From NCBI GenBank assembly GCA_030040035.1, contig JASHUJ010000094.1, forward strand, positions 1 to 19,496: a stretch of DNA of 19,496 bases, given 5' to 3'. The position numbers were made by a program, and so were the translations under genes. This document shows, one piece after another, positions 1-5,974 of the stretch. Positions within the stretch are counted from its first letter, which is position 1. The number at the start of each line of letters is the position of its first letter. The stretch is from Thermoplasmata archaeon. Its GTDB lineage: Archaea; Thermoplasmatota; Thermoplasmata; Lutacidiplasmatales; UBA184. The notes below the pieces were generated by a model that saw only the letters and a program-made list of their open reading frames with translations, did not search any database and had not been told where the DNA came from.

Positions 1-1
1 C

Positions 2-514
2 CGGACGGCGACCACCGCGTCGGGCCTCGACGGAGGCTTCGGCGTGAGCGGTGTGCCCACTGGCGGGATCACCGTGCGGGTGAGCGCGAGCGGGTACGCC
101 CCGGCCACCGTGAGCACGTTCGCGTCACCGGTCTACAATGCGGGCACGACCGGACTCTCGATCGTCCTCGTGCCGACGGGGACCGGGAACAGCACGAACG
201 CGACGCTCACGGCGTTCCCCGACCTCGAGACCTTCCTCGCGTCGATCGGAGCCGGGGTCGTCCTGCTCGGGCTCGTCGCCGCGATCGCCTTCGCGGCGGC
301 GCTCCTGACCCTGCGACAGGACCGGCCGGCCCTCGGGGTCGTCGGGGGCGGCGCCGGGCTCGCCGCGCCGCTCGCGCTCTACTTCCTATCGCTCGGTACG
401 GCATTTCCCGTCGTGGTCGCGGCCACGACCCTCCTCGCCGGTTGCGGGGCGTTCACGCTCGCGTTGCGGACGATCGAACTGGGGCAAACCGCACCGGCGC
501 CCGGGCGTCCCTAG
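2..514 (+). CDS. Membrane-anchored protein with carboxypeptidase-regulatory-like domain, C-terminal part (5' end outside window)
   Basis: The reading frame is open from the first complete codon at position 2, so the gene begins before the window; the GTG at 44 is internal, not the start. The first ~50 visible residues (GGFGVSGVPTGGITVRVSAS, then GYAP) match the turn-and-strand pattern of CarboxypepD_reg/Cna-B-like beta-sandwich modules, which are usually extracellular. A Thr/Asn-rich linker follows, then three hydrophobic stretches: around SIGAGVVLLGLVAAIAFAAA, around GGGAGLAAPLALYFLSLG and around FPVVVAATTLLAGCGAFTLA. The tail is short and Pro-rich. I infer a surface-exposed domain anchored by C-terminal helices. 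The function and the N-terminal domains cannot be seen. It converges on the DUF2203 gene, and its TAG stop overlaps that gene's stop within one CTAG. Confidence 0.75.
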   Translation, partial: RTATTASGLDGGFGVSGVPTGGITVRVSASGYAPATVSTFASPVYNAGTTGLSIVLVPTGTGNSTNATLTAFPDLETFLASIGAGVVLLGLVAAIAFAAALLTLRQDRPALGVVGGGAGLAAPLALYFLSLGTAFPVVVAATTLLAGCGAFTLALRTIELGQTAPAPGRP

Positions 515-1008
515 AGCCGGTCGTGCGACCCGGCGGGCGCCGCGGCGCGCGCGGGTTCGGGGATCGGGCGACGGTCGCGGTAGCCGCCCGTCACGGGATG
601 GAAGAACGCGACGTCGGACTCGCCGCGCTGCCAGCACAGGAAGACGACCTCGTTGTCGACGACCCCGTAGAAGTCGACCAGACCCTCGTCGAGGTTCTTC
701 ACCTCGATCCCCTCGCGTCGGAGCGCGCCGAGCGCCTCCTCGAGGCGCTGCGTCAGGTTCTGCCACTCGGCGTCCAGGCGCTCCTTGTGCTCGTGGTCGG
801 GCTGGTCGAGGGCGAGGACGTCGCGCCCCCAGAATCCGCGCAGGCGCTCCTGCTCCTCGTGGACCTCCCCGAGGCGCGCGACCCAGCCCTTGAGGCGCGG
901 CAGGAGCTCGCTCAGCTCCCCGACCCGGGCGTTCGCCTCGCGCGCGGTCCAGATGCGGGGGGGATCGACCCGCCCCGAGCTGCGCGGCTTCACGGCCCGC
1001 TCCGGCAT
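511..1008 (-). CDS. DUF2203 family protein
   Basis: The 165-aa product resembles the DUF2203 family, small proteins of unknown function found in bacteria and archaea. An N-terminal helical part begins with the family-typical WTAREANARVGELSELLPRL and continues as a charged helix. A C-terminal block follows with GIEVKNLDEGLVDFYGVVDN, then FLCWQRGES and FFHPVTGGY, the usual GLVDF / CW..GE / H.....G signature. I chose the ATG at 1008 because TAAATA on this strand (1031-1036) is centred about 26 nt upstream, the spacing expected for an archaeal leaderless transcript. A GTG at 1044 would give 177 aa but would place that TATA element inside the coding sequence. The gene lies 94 nt downstream of kbl on the same strand and probably has its own promoter. 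No function can be assigned. Confidence 0.82.
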   Translation of the reverse strand: MPERAVKPRSSGRVDPPRIWTAREANARVGELSELLPRLKGWVARLGEVHEEQERLRGFWGRDVLALDQPDHEHKERLDAEWQNLTQRLEEALGALRREGIEVKNLDEGLVDFYGVVDNEVVFLCWQRGESDVAFFHPVTGGYRDRRPIPEPARAAAPAGSHDRL

Positions 1009-1029
1009 CGACCGACGATGGCGGAGCGC

Positions 1030-1038
1030 GTATTTACG
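1030..1038 (-). promoter_or_regulatory. Putative TATA box for the DUF2203 gene
   Basis: Read on the - strand this is CGTAAATAC, an AT-rich patch in very GC-rich DNA. Its centre is about 26 nt upstream of the ATG at 1008, which fits a leaderless archaeal mRNA. It is a weaker match than the two TATA boxes on the + strand. Confidence 0.45.
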
Positions 1039-1102
1039 GGGCACATGGGGTCGAGGTAACCTCGTAGGCGAGCCGTTCCCCGGACCGGCGCGCTCCGGCG
1101 TC

Positions 1103-2296
1103 TCAAATGAGCTTCAGGCTCCGGCCGGCCTTTTCGAACGCGGTGATCGCGAACCCGACGTCCTCGTCCGTCAGGGCCGCGTTCATGATCGTCCGGATCC
1201 GCGCCTTATCTTTCGCGACCATCGGATGGACGATGGGCAGCGCGAACAGCCCGAGATCGAGGAGCGCGTCGCTCAGCGCCTTCGCGCGGTGGCTGTCGCC
1301 CACGATGACGGGCGTGATGGGAGTCGCGCTGACCCCGATGTCGTAGCCGAGGTCCCGCAGCGCCGCTTTGAACCGGCGGGTGTGGTCCCAGAGCCGGCGG
1401 ACGTGCTCCCCCTCCTGCTCGAGGACGTCGATCGCGGCAAGACAGGCCGCGGCGACGGGCGGCGGATGCGAGCCGCTCAGCAGCCACGTCCGCGACTTGT
1501 TGTAGGCGAAGTTCACGAGGTCCCGCGATCCCGAGATGTGCCCGCCCACGACCCCGAACGCCTTCGAGAACGTGCCCATCTCGACCTGGACGCGGTCCCG
1601 GCCGAGTCCGAAGTGCGCGACGATGCCGCGGCCGTCCGGTCCGAGGACGCCCTCGCCGTGGGCGTCGTCGACGTAGACCATCGCCCCGTGGTCGTGGCCG
1701 AGGGCGGCGATCCGATCGAGGGGGGCGATGTCCCCGTCCATCGAGAAGACGCCGTCGGTGATGATCAGGATCCGTCGATAGGCGGGGGCGTGCGCCTCCG
1801 CTCCGACGAGGACCCGATCGAGGTCCGTCGGATCGGCGTGATGGTAGACCGCCCGCTCGGCCCGAGCGAGCCGCACCCCGTCGATGATGCTTCCGTGGTT
1901 CAGCTCGTCGCTGATCACGAGGTCGCCCTCTCCCACCAACTGGGGGATCAGGCCCGCGTTCGTCGCGAACCCGCTCTGATAGACGAGCGAGGCTTCGGCC
2001 CGCTTGAACCGCGCGAGCCGGCGCTCGAGCTCCATGTGGAGGTCCATCGTCCCCGCGATCGGCCGGACCGAGCCCGAGCCGACGCCGTGGGTCCGGATCG
2101 CGGCGATCGCGGCCTCCCTCAGCTTCGGATGGTTCGAGAGGCCGAGGTAGTTGTTCGAACACAGCATCAGGACCCGGCGCCCGTCGATCTCGCACCACGG
2201 CGTGCTCGGCCCCTCGAGCACCCGCAGTTTCCAGTCGGTCGCCGCGTCGACGAGCTCGCGGTATTCCTGGCCCAGGAACGACGTCGGATCGCGCAT
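1103..2296 (-). CDS. kbl: 2-amino-3-ketobutyrate CoA ligase (glycine C-acetyltransferase)
   Basis: The 397-aa product is a fold-type I PLP enzyme of the alpha-oxoamine synthase family, at the family's usual length. It catalyses 2-amino-3-oxobutyrate + CoA to glycine + acetyl-CoA (EC 2.3.1.29), the second step of threonine degradation via threonine dehydrogenase. Visible landmarks are CSNNYLGLSNHPKLR (46-60), GVGSGSVRPIAGT (71-83), DELNHGSIIDG (130-140), VYVDDAHGEGVLG (207-219, with the Asp that contacts the PLP ring nitrogen) and GTFSKAFGVVGG (241-252), where Lys245 is the expected Schiff-base lysine. Family members such as 8-amino-7-oxononanoate synthase share these motifs. The adjacent tdh gene, only 2 nt upstream on the same strand, decides for Kbl. 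The ATG at 2296 gives the expected N-terminus. Confidence 0.93.
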   Translation of the reverse strand: MRDPTSFLGQEYRELVDAATDWKLRVLEGPSTPWCEIDGRRVLMLCSNNYLGLSNHPKLREAAIAAIRTHGVGSGSVRPIAGTMDLHMELERRLARFKRAEASLVYQSGFATNAGLIPQLVGEGDLVISDELNHGSIIDGVRLARAERAVYHHADPTDLDRVLVGAEAHAPAYRRILIITDGVFSMDGDIAPLDRIAALGHDHGAMVYVDDAHGEGVLGPDGRGIVAHFGLGRDRVQVEMGTFSKAFGVVGGHISGSRDLVNFAYNKSRTWLLSGSHPPPVAAACLAAIDVLEQEGEHVRRLWDHTRRFKAALRDLGYDIGVSATPITPVIVGDSHRAKALSDALLDLGLFALPIVHPMVAKDKARIRTIMNAALTDEDVGFAITAFEKAGRSLKLI

Positions 2297-2298
2297 GC

Positions 2299-3390
2299 CT
2301 ACCACCGAGCCTCGAGGGAGACCTTCGCGGCCTGGGCCGACTCGATCAGCCCCATCGCGCGCGGGAGCTCCGCCAGGGGTACCCGGTGCGTGATGATCCG
2401 GGCCATCTTCGCCCGGAGCCCGGGCTGCTCGAGGAGATTTTTCACCTGGTACCACGTCTCGAACATCCGTCGGCCGTAGATGCCGTGGACCCGGGCCGCC
2501 TTGAGGACGATCGCGTCGTTGACGTTCAGCGTCGCGTCGCGATCGAACAGGCCGAGCAGCGAGACCCGCCCACCCGGGGTCAGCGCGTCGAACACGAGAC
2601 GCAGGGACGCCGGATGCCCGGACATCTCGACCGCGACGTCGACCCCGTTGCCGTCCGTCTCGGAGAGGATCGTCGGCCCGACCTGGGCGGCCTCCTGGAC
2701 GGGATGGAAGACCCGGTCCGCGCCCATCTCCTTCGCGAGCGCGATCCGTACGGGATTCACTTCCGTCGCGAAGATGCGTCGCGCGCCGATCTGGCGCGCG
2801 ACCGCGATCGCGAGCAGACCGATCGGACCGCACCCGGTCACGAGAACGTTCTTCCCGGCGAGATCCTCGATGTTGTCCTCGGGGAGGAGGGAGTGAACGG
2901 CGTTCCCCAGCGGCTCCTGGATCGACGCGAGCGCGGGATCGAGCTGCGGATCGTTCTTCCAGGCGTTCGTCGCGGGCAGGACCGCGTACTCCGCGAAGAC
3001 CCCGTCGTGCTGGACGCCGAGAACCTCCACACGCTCGCAGATGTGCATCTTCCCCCGCCGACAGGCGTAGCACGTCCCGTCCGCGATGTGCGTCTCGGCC
3101 GAGACGTGGTCGCCCACAGCGAGGTTCGTGACCCCCGAGCCCACGCGGACGACCTCGCCGCTGAGCTCGTGCCCGAGGATCAACGGGATCCGGGTGACGT
3201 GCGTCTGCGCCCACTCGTTCCAGGCCCAGATGTGGAGGTCCGTCCCGCAGACCGAGGACGCGCGTACGGCGAGGAGGACGTCGTTCTCGCCGGGAACGGG
3301 CTCGGCCACGTTCCGGATCTCGCCGCCGGGACCGCGCGTCGCCTTGACCCACGCCTTCACGTCGGTCGCCCCCGGCGCGGAGGAGCGCAT
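2299..3390 (-). CDS. tdh: L-threonine 3-dehydrogenase (zinc-dependent MDR family)
   Basis: This enzyme oxidises L-threonine to 2-amino-3-oxobutyrate with NAD+ (EC 1.1.1.103), feeding the kbl product encoded 2 nt downstream. The 363-aa sequence resembles archaeal TDHs. Catalytic-zinc residues Cys48, His73 and Glu74 (GHE) are present, as is Glu159 in QEPLGNAVHS. The relay residues Thr50 and His53 are in CGTDLH. The Rossmann motif is GCGPIGLLA (186-194), and Glu210 sits where an acidic residue favours NAD+ over NADP+. In the structural-zinc loop Cys107, Cys110 and Cys118 are present, but the usual first Cys is Asp104. The ATG at 3390 gives a 10-residue leader not typical of TDH. A GTG at codon 11 (3360) would start VKAWVK as in other TDHs and is a credible alternative. 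Confidence 0.93.
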   Translation of the reverse strand: MRSSAPGATDVKAWVKATRGPGGEIRNVAEPVPGENDVLLAVRASSVCGTDLHIWAWNEWAQTHVTRIPLILGHELSGEVVRVGSGVTNLAVGDHVSAETHIADGTCYACRRGKMHICERVEVLGVQHDGVFAEYAVLPATNAWKNDPQLDPALASIQEPLGNAVHSLLPEDNIEDLAGKNVLVTGCGPIGLLAIAVARQIGARRIFATEVNPVRIALAKEMGADRVFHPVQEAAQVGPTILSETDGNGVDVAVEMSGHPASLRLVFDALTPGGRVSLLGLFDRDATLNVNDAIVLKAARVHGIYGRRMFETWYQVKNLLEQPGLRAKMARIITHRVPLAELPRAMGLIESAQAAKVSLEARW

Positions 3391-3421
3391 CCGCTTAACG
3401 GTTCGGGCGGGCGCGCGAAGC

Positions 3422-3445
3422 GGACCGCTCTCGCTCGAGCGGCCC
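3422..3445 (-). other. Hairpin-forming inverted repeat between the 69-aa gene and tdh
   Basis: GGACCGCTC and GAGCGGCCC (+ strand) flank a 6-nt loop. In the - strand transcript the one mismatch becomes a G-U wobble, so a 9-bp stem can form. It lies in the 79-nt gap upstream of tdh and has no U-run after it, so it is not an obvious terminator. GC-rich DNA yields such stems by chance. Confidence 0.3.
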
Positions 3446-3469
3446 GGAGAGAGTCGTGTCCGTCGGGGG

Positions 3470-3679
3470 TCAGCGGTTCGCGGCGGCGATGTTGCCGTTC
3501 ACCGAGACCCGACCGTGCTCCATGCGTACGGAGCCGGCCGCCTCGTTCCACGGCATCGAGTCGACGTAGAGCCGATCGACGCCCTCCACGTACACCCGCT
3601 TCCCCCCGGCCACGAGGATGAGCCGCCGGTTGTCGCGATCGAGCGAGACTTCGGAGACGTCCTGGTAGTCCGTGCTCAC
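3470..3679 (-). CDS. Small protein of unknown function (69 aa)
   Basis: I do not recognise this protein. It reads MSTDYQDVSEVSLDRDNRRL and continues with short alternating hydrophobic/charged stretches (LILVAGGKRVYVEGVDRLYV, later GRVSVNGNIAA), which suggests a small, mostly beta-strand soluble protein without signal peptide or membrane helix. Third codon positions are strongly G/C, like the neighbouring genes, and no better frame covers this stretch. The start is a GTG. A weak TATA-like CTAAAGA at 3704-3710 (- strand) is centred about 28 nt upstream, compatible with a leaderless transcript. It lies 79 nt upstream of tdh on the same strand and is divergent from the ribosomal operon. It could be conserved in close relatives, or it could be a spurious reading frame. 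Confidence 0.6.
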   Translation of the reverse strand: MSTDYQDVSEVSLDRDNRRLILVAGGKRVYVEGVDRLYVDSMPWNEAAGSVRMEHGRVSVNGNIAAANR

Positions 3680-3728
3680 GGCCGGCCCGAATTCTGCGGT
3701 CGGTCTTTAGGGTGTCTCGGACCCGCCG

Positions 3729-3750
3729 GCCCGAACGCGCGCGTTCGGGC
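3729..3750. repeat. Perfect 22-bp palindrome in the divergent promoter region
   Basis: Each arm is GCCCGAACGCG with no spacer. An additional CCGGC/GCCGG pair lies just outside at 3726-3730 and 3751-3755. It sits just upstream of the - strand TATA-like element and about 80 bp upstream of the uL3 TATA box. A dimeric regulator site is possible, as is a cruciform or RNA hairpin. Nothing identifies a cognate regulator. Confidence 0.6.
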
Positions 3751-3827
3751 GCCGGACCGAGCGCGACGCGATTCTTCGAGGGAAAAACGGGCGACGGAAC
3801 GCTCCGCGTCCTCGCCGTTCACGTGCG

Positions 3828-3837
3828 CTTATATACC
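3828..3837 (+). promoter_or_regulatory. TATA box of the S10-spc ribosomal operon
   Basis: CTTATATACC is the best archaeal TATA element in the window. With the usual 25-27 nt spacing, transcription would start near 3857-3860, leaving a leader of about 27 nt before the uL3 ATG at 3886. No comparable element appears downstream until 16116, so this is probably the main promoter for the whole ribosomal run. Confidence 0.75.
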
Positions 3838-3861
3838 CCACCTTTCTCCCCCGTCCCCACC

Positions 3862-3867
3862 GGAGGT
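3862..3867 (+). promoter_or_regulatory. Shine-Dalgarno-like GGAGGT ahead of uL3, at long spacing
   Basis: It ends 18 nt before the ATG, longer than the usual 5-10 nt. The segment between can form a short stem (GGTAGG at 3865-3870 with CCTATC at 3875-3880, including a G-U pair). This stem would either shorten the effective spacing or partly mask the site. No other in-frame start lies closer. Confidence 0.45.
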
Positions 3868-3885
3868 AGGGCCCCCTATCGGCGT

Positions 3886-4887
3886 ATGGCTCGACGTCAT
3901 CGTCCACGGCGAGGTTCGCTTGCCTACTCGCCGCGCTCCCGGTCGGCCCGCCCGGTTCCGCGCGTTCGATCCTGGCCCGCGGGACCGAAGCAACCCGCGA
4001 TCGAGGGGTTCGCCGGCTACAAGGTCGGCATGACGCACGCGTTCATCGTGGACTATCGAAAGCGGTCGACCACGGCGGGGCAAGAGGTCGCCGTGCCGGT
4101 CACGGTCGTCGAGGTGCCCCCGCTCAAGGTCGCCGGGGCCCGACTCTACGTGCACCAGCCGTACGGCAGCCACGTGGTCGCGGAGGTCTGGGGCGGGGGT
4201 CTCGCGGACGAGCTGGGACGGCGGATCCCGACCCATCCCGCGAGCTCGCCGGAGGCCGTCAGCGCGTTCGAAAAGAAGCCGGCCGACGAGGTCCGGTTGA
4301 TCGTCTATACACAGCCCCACCTCATCACGGGAACCCCTTCGAAGTCTCCTCAAGTTTTTGAGATCCGGGTGGCCGGCGAGAAGTTCGACGAGCGCCGCGC
4401 GTTCGCGGTCAAGCAGCTCGGCCAGGAAATCCCGGCCGAGCAGTGGACACGCGAGGGGGAATTCGTCGACGTCATCGGGGTCACGAAAGGGTTCGGGTTC
4501 CAGGGGCACACGCAGCGCTGGGGCGTGAAGCTTCAGCCGCGCAAGAACTCGAAGCACCGCCGGATGATCGGTACCCTCGGTCCGCATAACCCGAGCTTCG
4601 TGACGTACCGGATCCCGCAAGCCGGTCAGCAGGGCTACCACCGGCGGACGCAGTTCAACATGCGGGTACTGAAGCTCGTCCGGGATCCCCGTTCGGACCC
4701 GATCACGCCCGCGGGTGGCTTCCCCCACTACGGCGAGGTCCGGAGCGCCTGCCTCGTCCTGCACGGCTCGCTGCCGGGCCCGGCCAAGCGGCTCCTCCGG
4801 TTCCGCGCCCCGATCCGCAGCCGCGTGGCGGTCGTCGAGAAGGTCGATCTGCGCTACTTCAGCACGCGGTCGAAGCAGGGAGCATGA
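3886..4887 (+). CDS. rpl3: 50S ribosomal protein uL3 (L3)
   Basis: uL3 is an early-assembling 23S rRNA-binding protein whose long loop reaches towards the peptidyl-transferase centre. The 333-aa product has archaeal/eukaryotic uL3 features: the N-terminal MARRHRPRRGSLAYSPR, then GYKVGMTHAF (about 44-53), VIGVTKGFGFQG (about 203-214), and the rRNA-contacting stretch around RRMIGTLGPHNPS. The ATG at 3886 is chosen because the frame upstream of it is non-homologous leader and the TATA box lies at about -54. It opens the operon. Its TGA overlaps the uL4 ATG as ATGA. Confidence 0.95.
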   Translation: MARRHRPRRGSLAYSPRSRSARPVPRVRSWPAGPKQPAIEGFAGYKVGMTHAFIVDYRKRSTTAGQEVAVPVTVVEVPPLKVAGARLYVHQPYGSHVVAEVWGGGLADELGRRIPTHPASSPEAVSAFEKKPADEVRLIVYTQPHLITGTPSKSPQVFEIRVAGEKFDERRAFAVKQLGQEIPAEQWTREGEFVDVIGVTKGFGFQGHTQRWGVKLQPRKNSKHRRMIGTLGPHNPSFVTYRIPQAGQQGYHRRTQFNMRVLKLVRDPRSDPITPAGGFPHYGEVRSACLVLHGSLPGPAKRLLRFRAPIRSRVAVVEKVDLRYFSTRSKQGA

Positions 4888-5714
4888 CGCCCGACGCTCC
4901 TCCGTCGCCGGCTCCTTCGGAGCCGGCGACCCCGCACCACCGCGTGCATCTGCTCGACCTCCAGGGTAAGCCGGGGGCGTCCGTCACCCTGCCGATCGCC
5001 TTCTCGCAACCGGTACGGCCGGATCTCATCCGGCGAGCGGTCGTGGCCGCGCAATCCCACCGGCGTCAGCCCTACGGTACGACGCCGACCGCCGGCCTGC
5101 GTCACTCGGTCGAGTGGTCCGGCAAGGGACGGGGCGTCGCCCGCACGCCCCGCCTCATGGACTCGATGCGCGGCGCGCAGTCGCCGAACACCGTGGGCGG
5201 GCGGCCCGCGCACCCGCCCGAAGTGGATCGGATCTGGTCGAAGAAGATCAACCGCAAGGAACGTCACCGAGCGTTCGCCTCGGCGCTCGCCGCCACGCGC
5301 GAAGAGAAGCTCGCGAAGGCCCGGGGTCACGCGATCCCCCACGGCCTGCATTTGCCCGTCGTGCTCGAGGATCCGCTCGAGGACGTGCGGACCTCGGCCG
5401 ACGCCCGCCTCGTGCTCGTCCGGCTGAAGCTCTGGGCGGACGTCGAGCGAGCGCGGGAAGGCACGCATCTGCGCTCGTCGGGCCGAGCCCGTCGGCGGGG
5501 GCGGGTGCGCCGCACCCCCCGGAGCCTCCTCGTCGTGACGAGCGCGCCCGGTAAGGCGCTCGGATTCCGGAACCTCGCCGGAGTCGAGGTCGTTCCGGCC
5601 GGCCGCCTCGCGACCGAGGACCTCGCCCCGGGCGGCGTCGCCGGCCGGCTCACCCTCTTCTCCCGCGGCGCGGTCGAGTCCCTGCGTACTCGGCTCGGCG
5701 AGCCACTGCCATGA
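4884..5714 (+). CDS. rpl4: 50S ribosomal protein uL4 (L4)
   Basis: uL4 binds 23S rRNA domain I and lines the exit tunnel with its extended loop. The 276-aa protein shows the archaeal core: RRAVVAAQSHRRQPYGTTPT, the loop GKGRGVARTPRLMDSMRGAQ, then GGRPAHPPEVDRIWSKKINR and RHRAFASALAAT, followed by the Rossmann-like C-terminal half with RSLLVVTSAPGKALGFRNLA. The first ~18 residues (MTPDAPPSPAPSEPATP) are a Pro/Ala-rich addition before the strand HRVHLLDLQG. The ATG overlaps the uL3 stop (ATGA). Codons 7-16 form a perfect 12-bp hairpin at the DNA/RNA level. In E. coli, L4 represses its own operon; no such control is shown here. Confidence 0.95.
   Translation: MTPDAPPSPAPSEPATPHHRVHLLDLQGKPGASVTLPIAFSQPVRPDLIRRAVVAAQSHRRQPYGTTPTAGLRHSVEWSGKGRGVARTPRLMDSMRGAQSPNTVGGRPAHPPEVDRIWSKKINRKERHRAFASALAATREEKLAKARGHAIPHGLHLPVVLEDPLEDVRTSADARLVLVRLKLWADVERAREGTHLRSSGRARRRGRVRRTPRSLLVVTSAPGKALGFRNLAGVEVVPAGRLATEDLAPGGVAGRLTLFSRGAVESLRTRLGEPLP
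4904..4930 (+). repeat. Perfect 12-bp hairpin inside the start of uL4
   Basis: GTCGCCGGCTCC (4904-4915) and GGAGCCGGCGAC (4919-4930) pair perfectly around the 3-nt loop TTC. The stem begins 17 nt after the uL4 start codon and about 16 nt after the uL3 stop. It lies within coding sequence for low-complexity Pro/Ala/Ser residues, so it could be chance from repetitive GC-rich codons or a translational control element. Confidence 0.5.
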
Positions 5715-5974
5715 CCGAGCTCCAGCACCGCATCATCCTGCACGCCTACGTGACCGAGAAGTCGATGGACGAGATGGAGCGGCAGAACAAGCTCGAGTTC
5801 GTCGTCGATCGACGGGCCCACCGCGCCGAGGTCAAGACGGCGATCGAACAGACGTACCAGTGCAAGGTCGCCAAGATCACGATCAAGATCGTCCGCAACG
5901 GAAAGATCGCGACCGTGAAGTTCGCCCCCGGGTTCTCGGCGGAGGACATCGGCGGCCGGGCGGGAGTGTTCTGA
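5711..5974 (+). CDS. rpl23: 50S ribosomal protein uL23 (L23)
   Basis: uL23 sits at the tunnel exit of the large subunit and contributes to the docking platform for SRP and the translocon. The 87-aa product is a normal archaeal length. It contains the family start IILHAYVTEKSMDEMERQNK, the strand LEFVVDRRAHRAEVKTAIEQ, then YQCKVAKITI and the C-terminal strand GKIATVKFAP. The start overlaps the uL4 stop (ATGA) and the TGA shares its last A with the uL2 ATG. Confidence 0.95.
   Translation: MTELQHRIILHAYVTEKSMDEMERQNKLEFVVDRRAHRAEVKTAIEQTYQCKVAKITIKIVRNGKIATVKFAPGFSAEDIGGRAGVF

Larger units (their letters stand above)
3680..3885. promoter_or_regulatory. Divergent intergenic region upstream of the ribosomal superoperon
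   Basis: The 206-bp gap separates the leftward 69-aa gene from rightward uL3. It holds a weak - strand TATA-like element (3704-3710), a 22-bp perfect palindrome (3729-3750), an A-rich patch (GGGAAAAACG near 3779), a strong + strand TATA box (3829-3835) and a Shine-Dalgarno-like GGAGGT (3862-3867). I see no convincing coding potential in it. Confidence 0.7.

Noticed and set aside
785..2479. Long + strand open frames opposite DUF2203, kbl and tdh
   Set aside because: They are Arg/Asp/Pro-rich antisense shadows typical of GC-rich DNA and match no family, whereas the opposite strand encodes clear enzymes.
1103..3352. A 749-codon open frame on the - strand covering kbl and much of tdh
   Set aside because: Only its last 397 residues are homologous to a known family (Kbl); the upstream part is Arg/Gly-rich shadow of tdh in another frame. 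It is not a fusion protein: tdh has its own stop two bases before the kbl ATG.
3422..3445. Hairpin upstream of tdh as a terminator of the 69-aa gene
   Set aside because: No U-rich stretch follows and archaeal termination relies mostly on U-tracts, so it is kept only as a possible hairpin.
3712..3885. In-frame upstream extension of uL3 (58 codons)
   Set aside because: It would run through the TATA box and leader, and uL3 homology begins exactly at the ATG at 3886.
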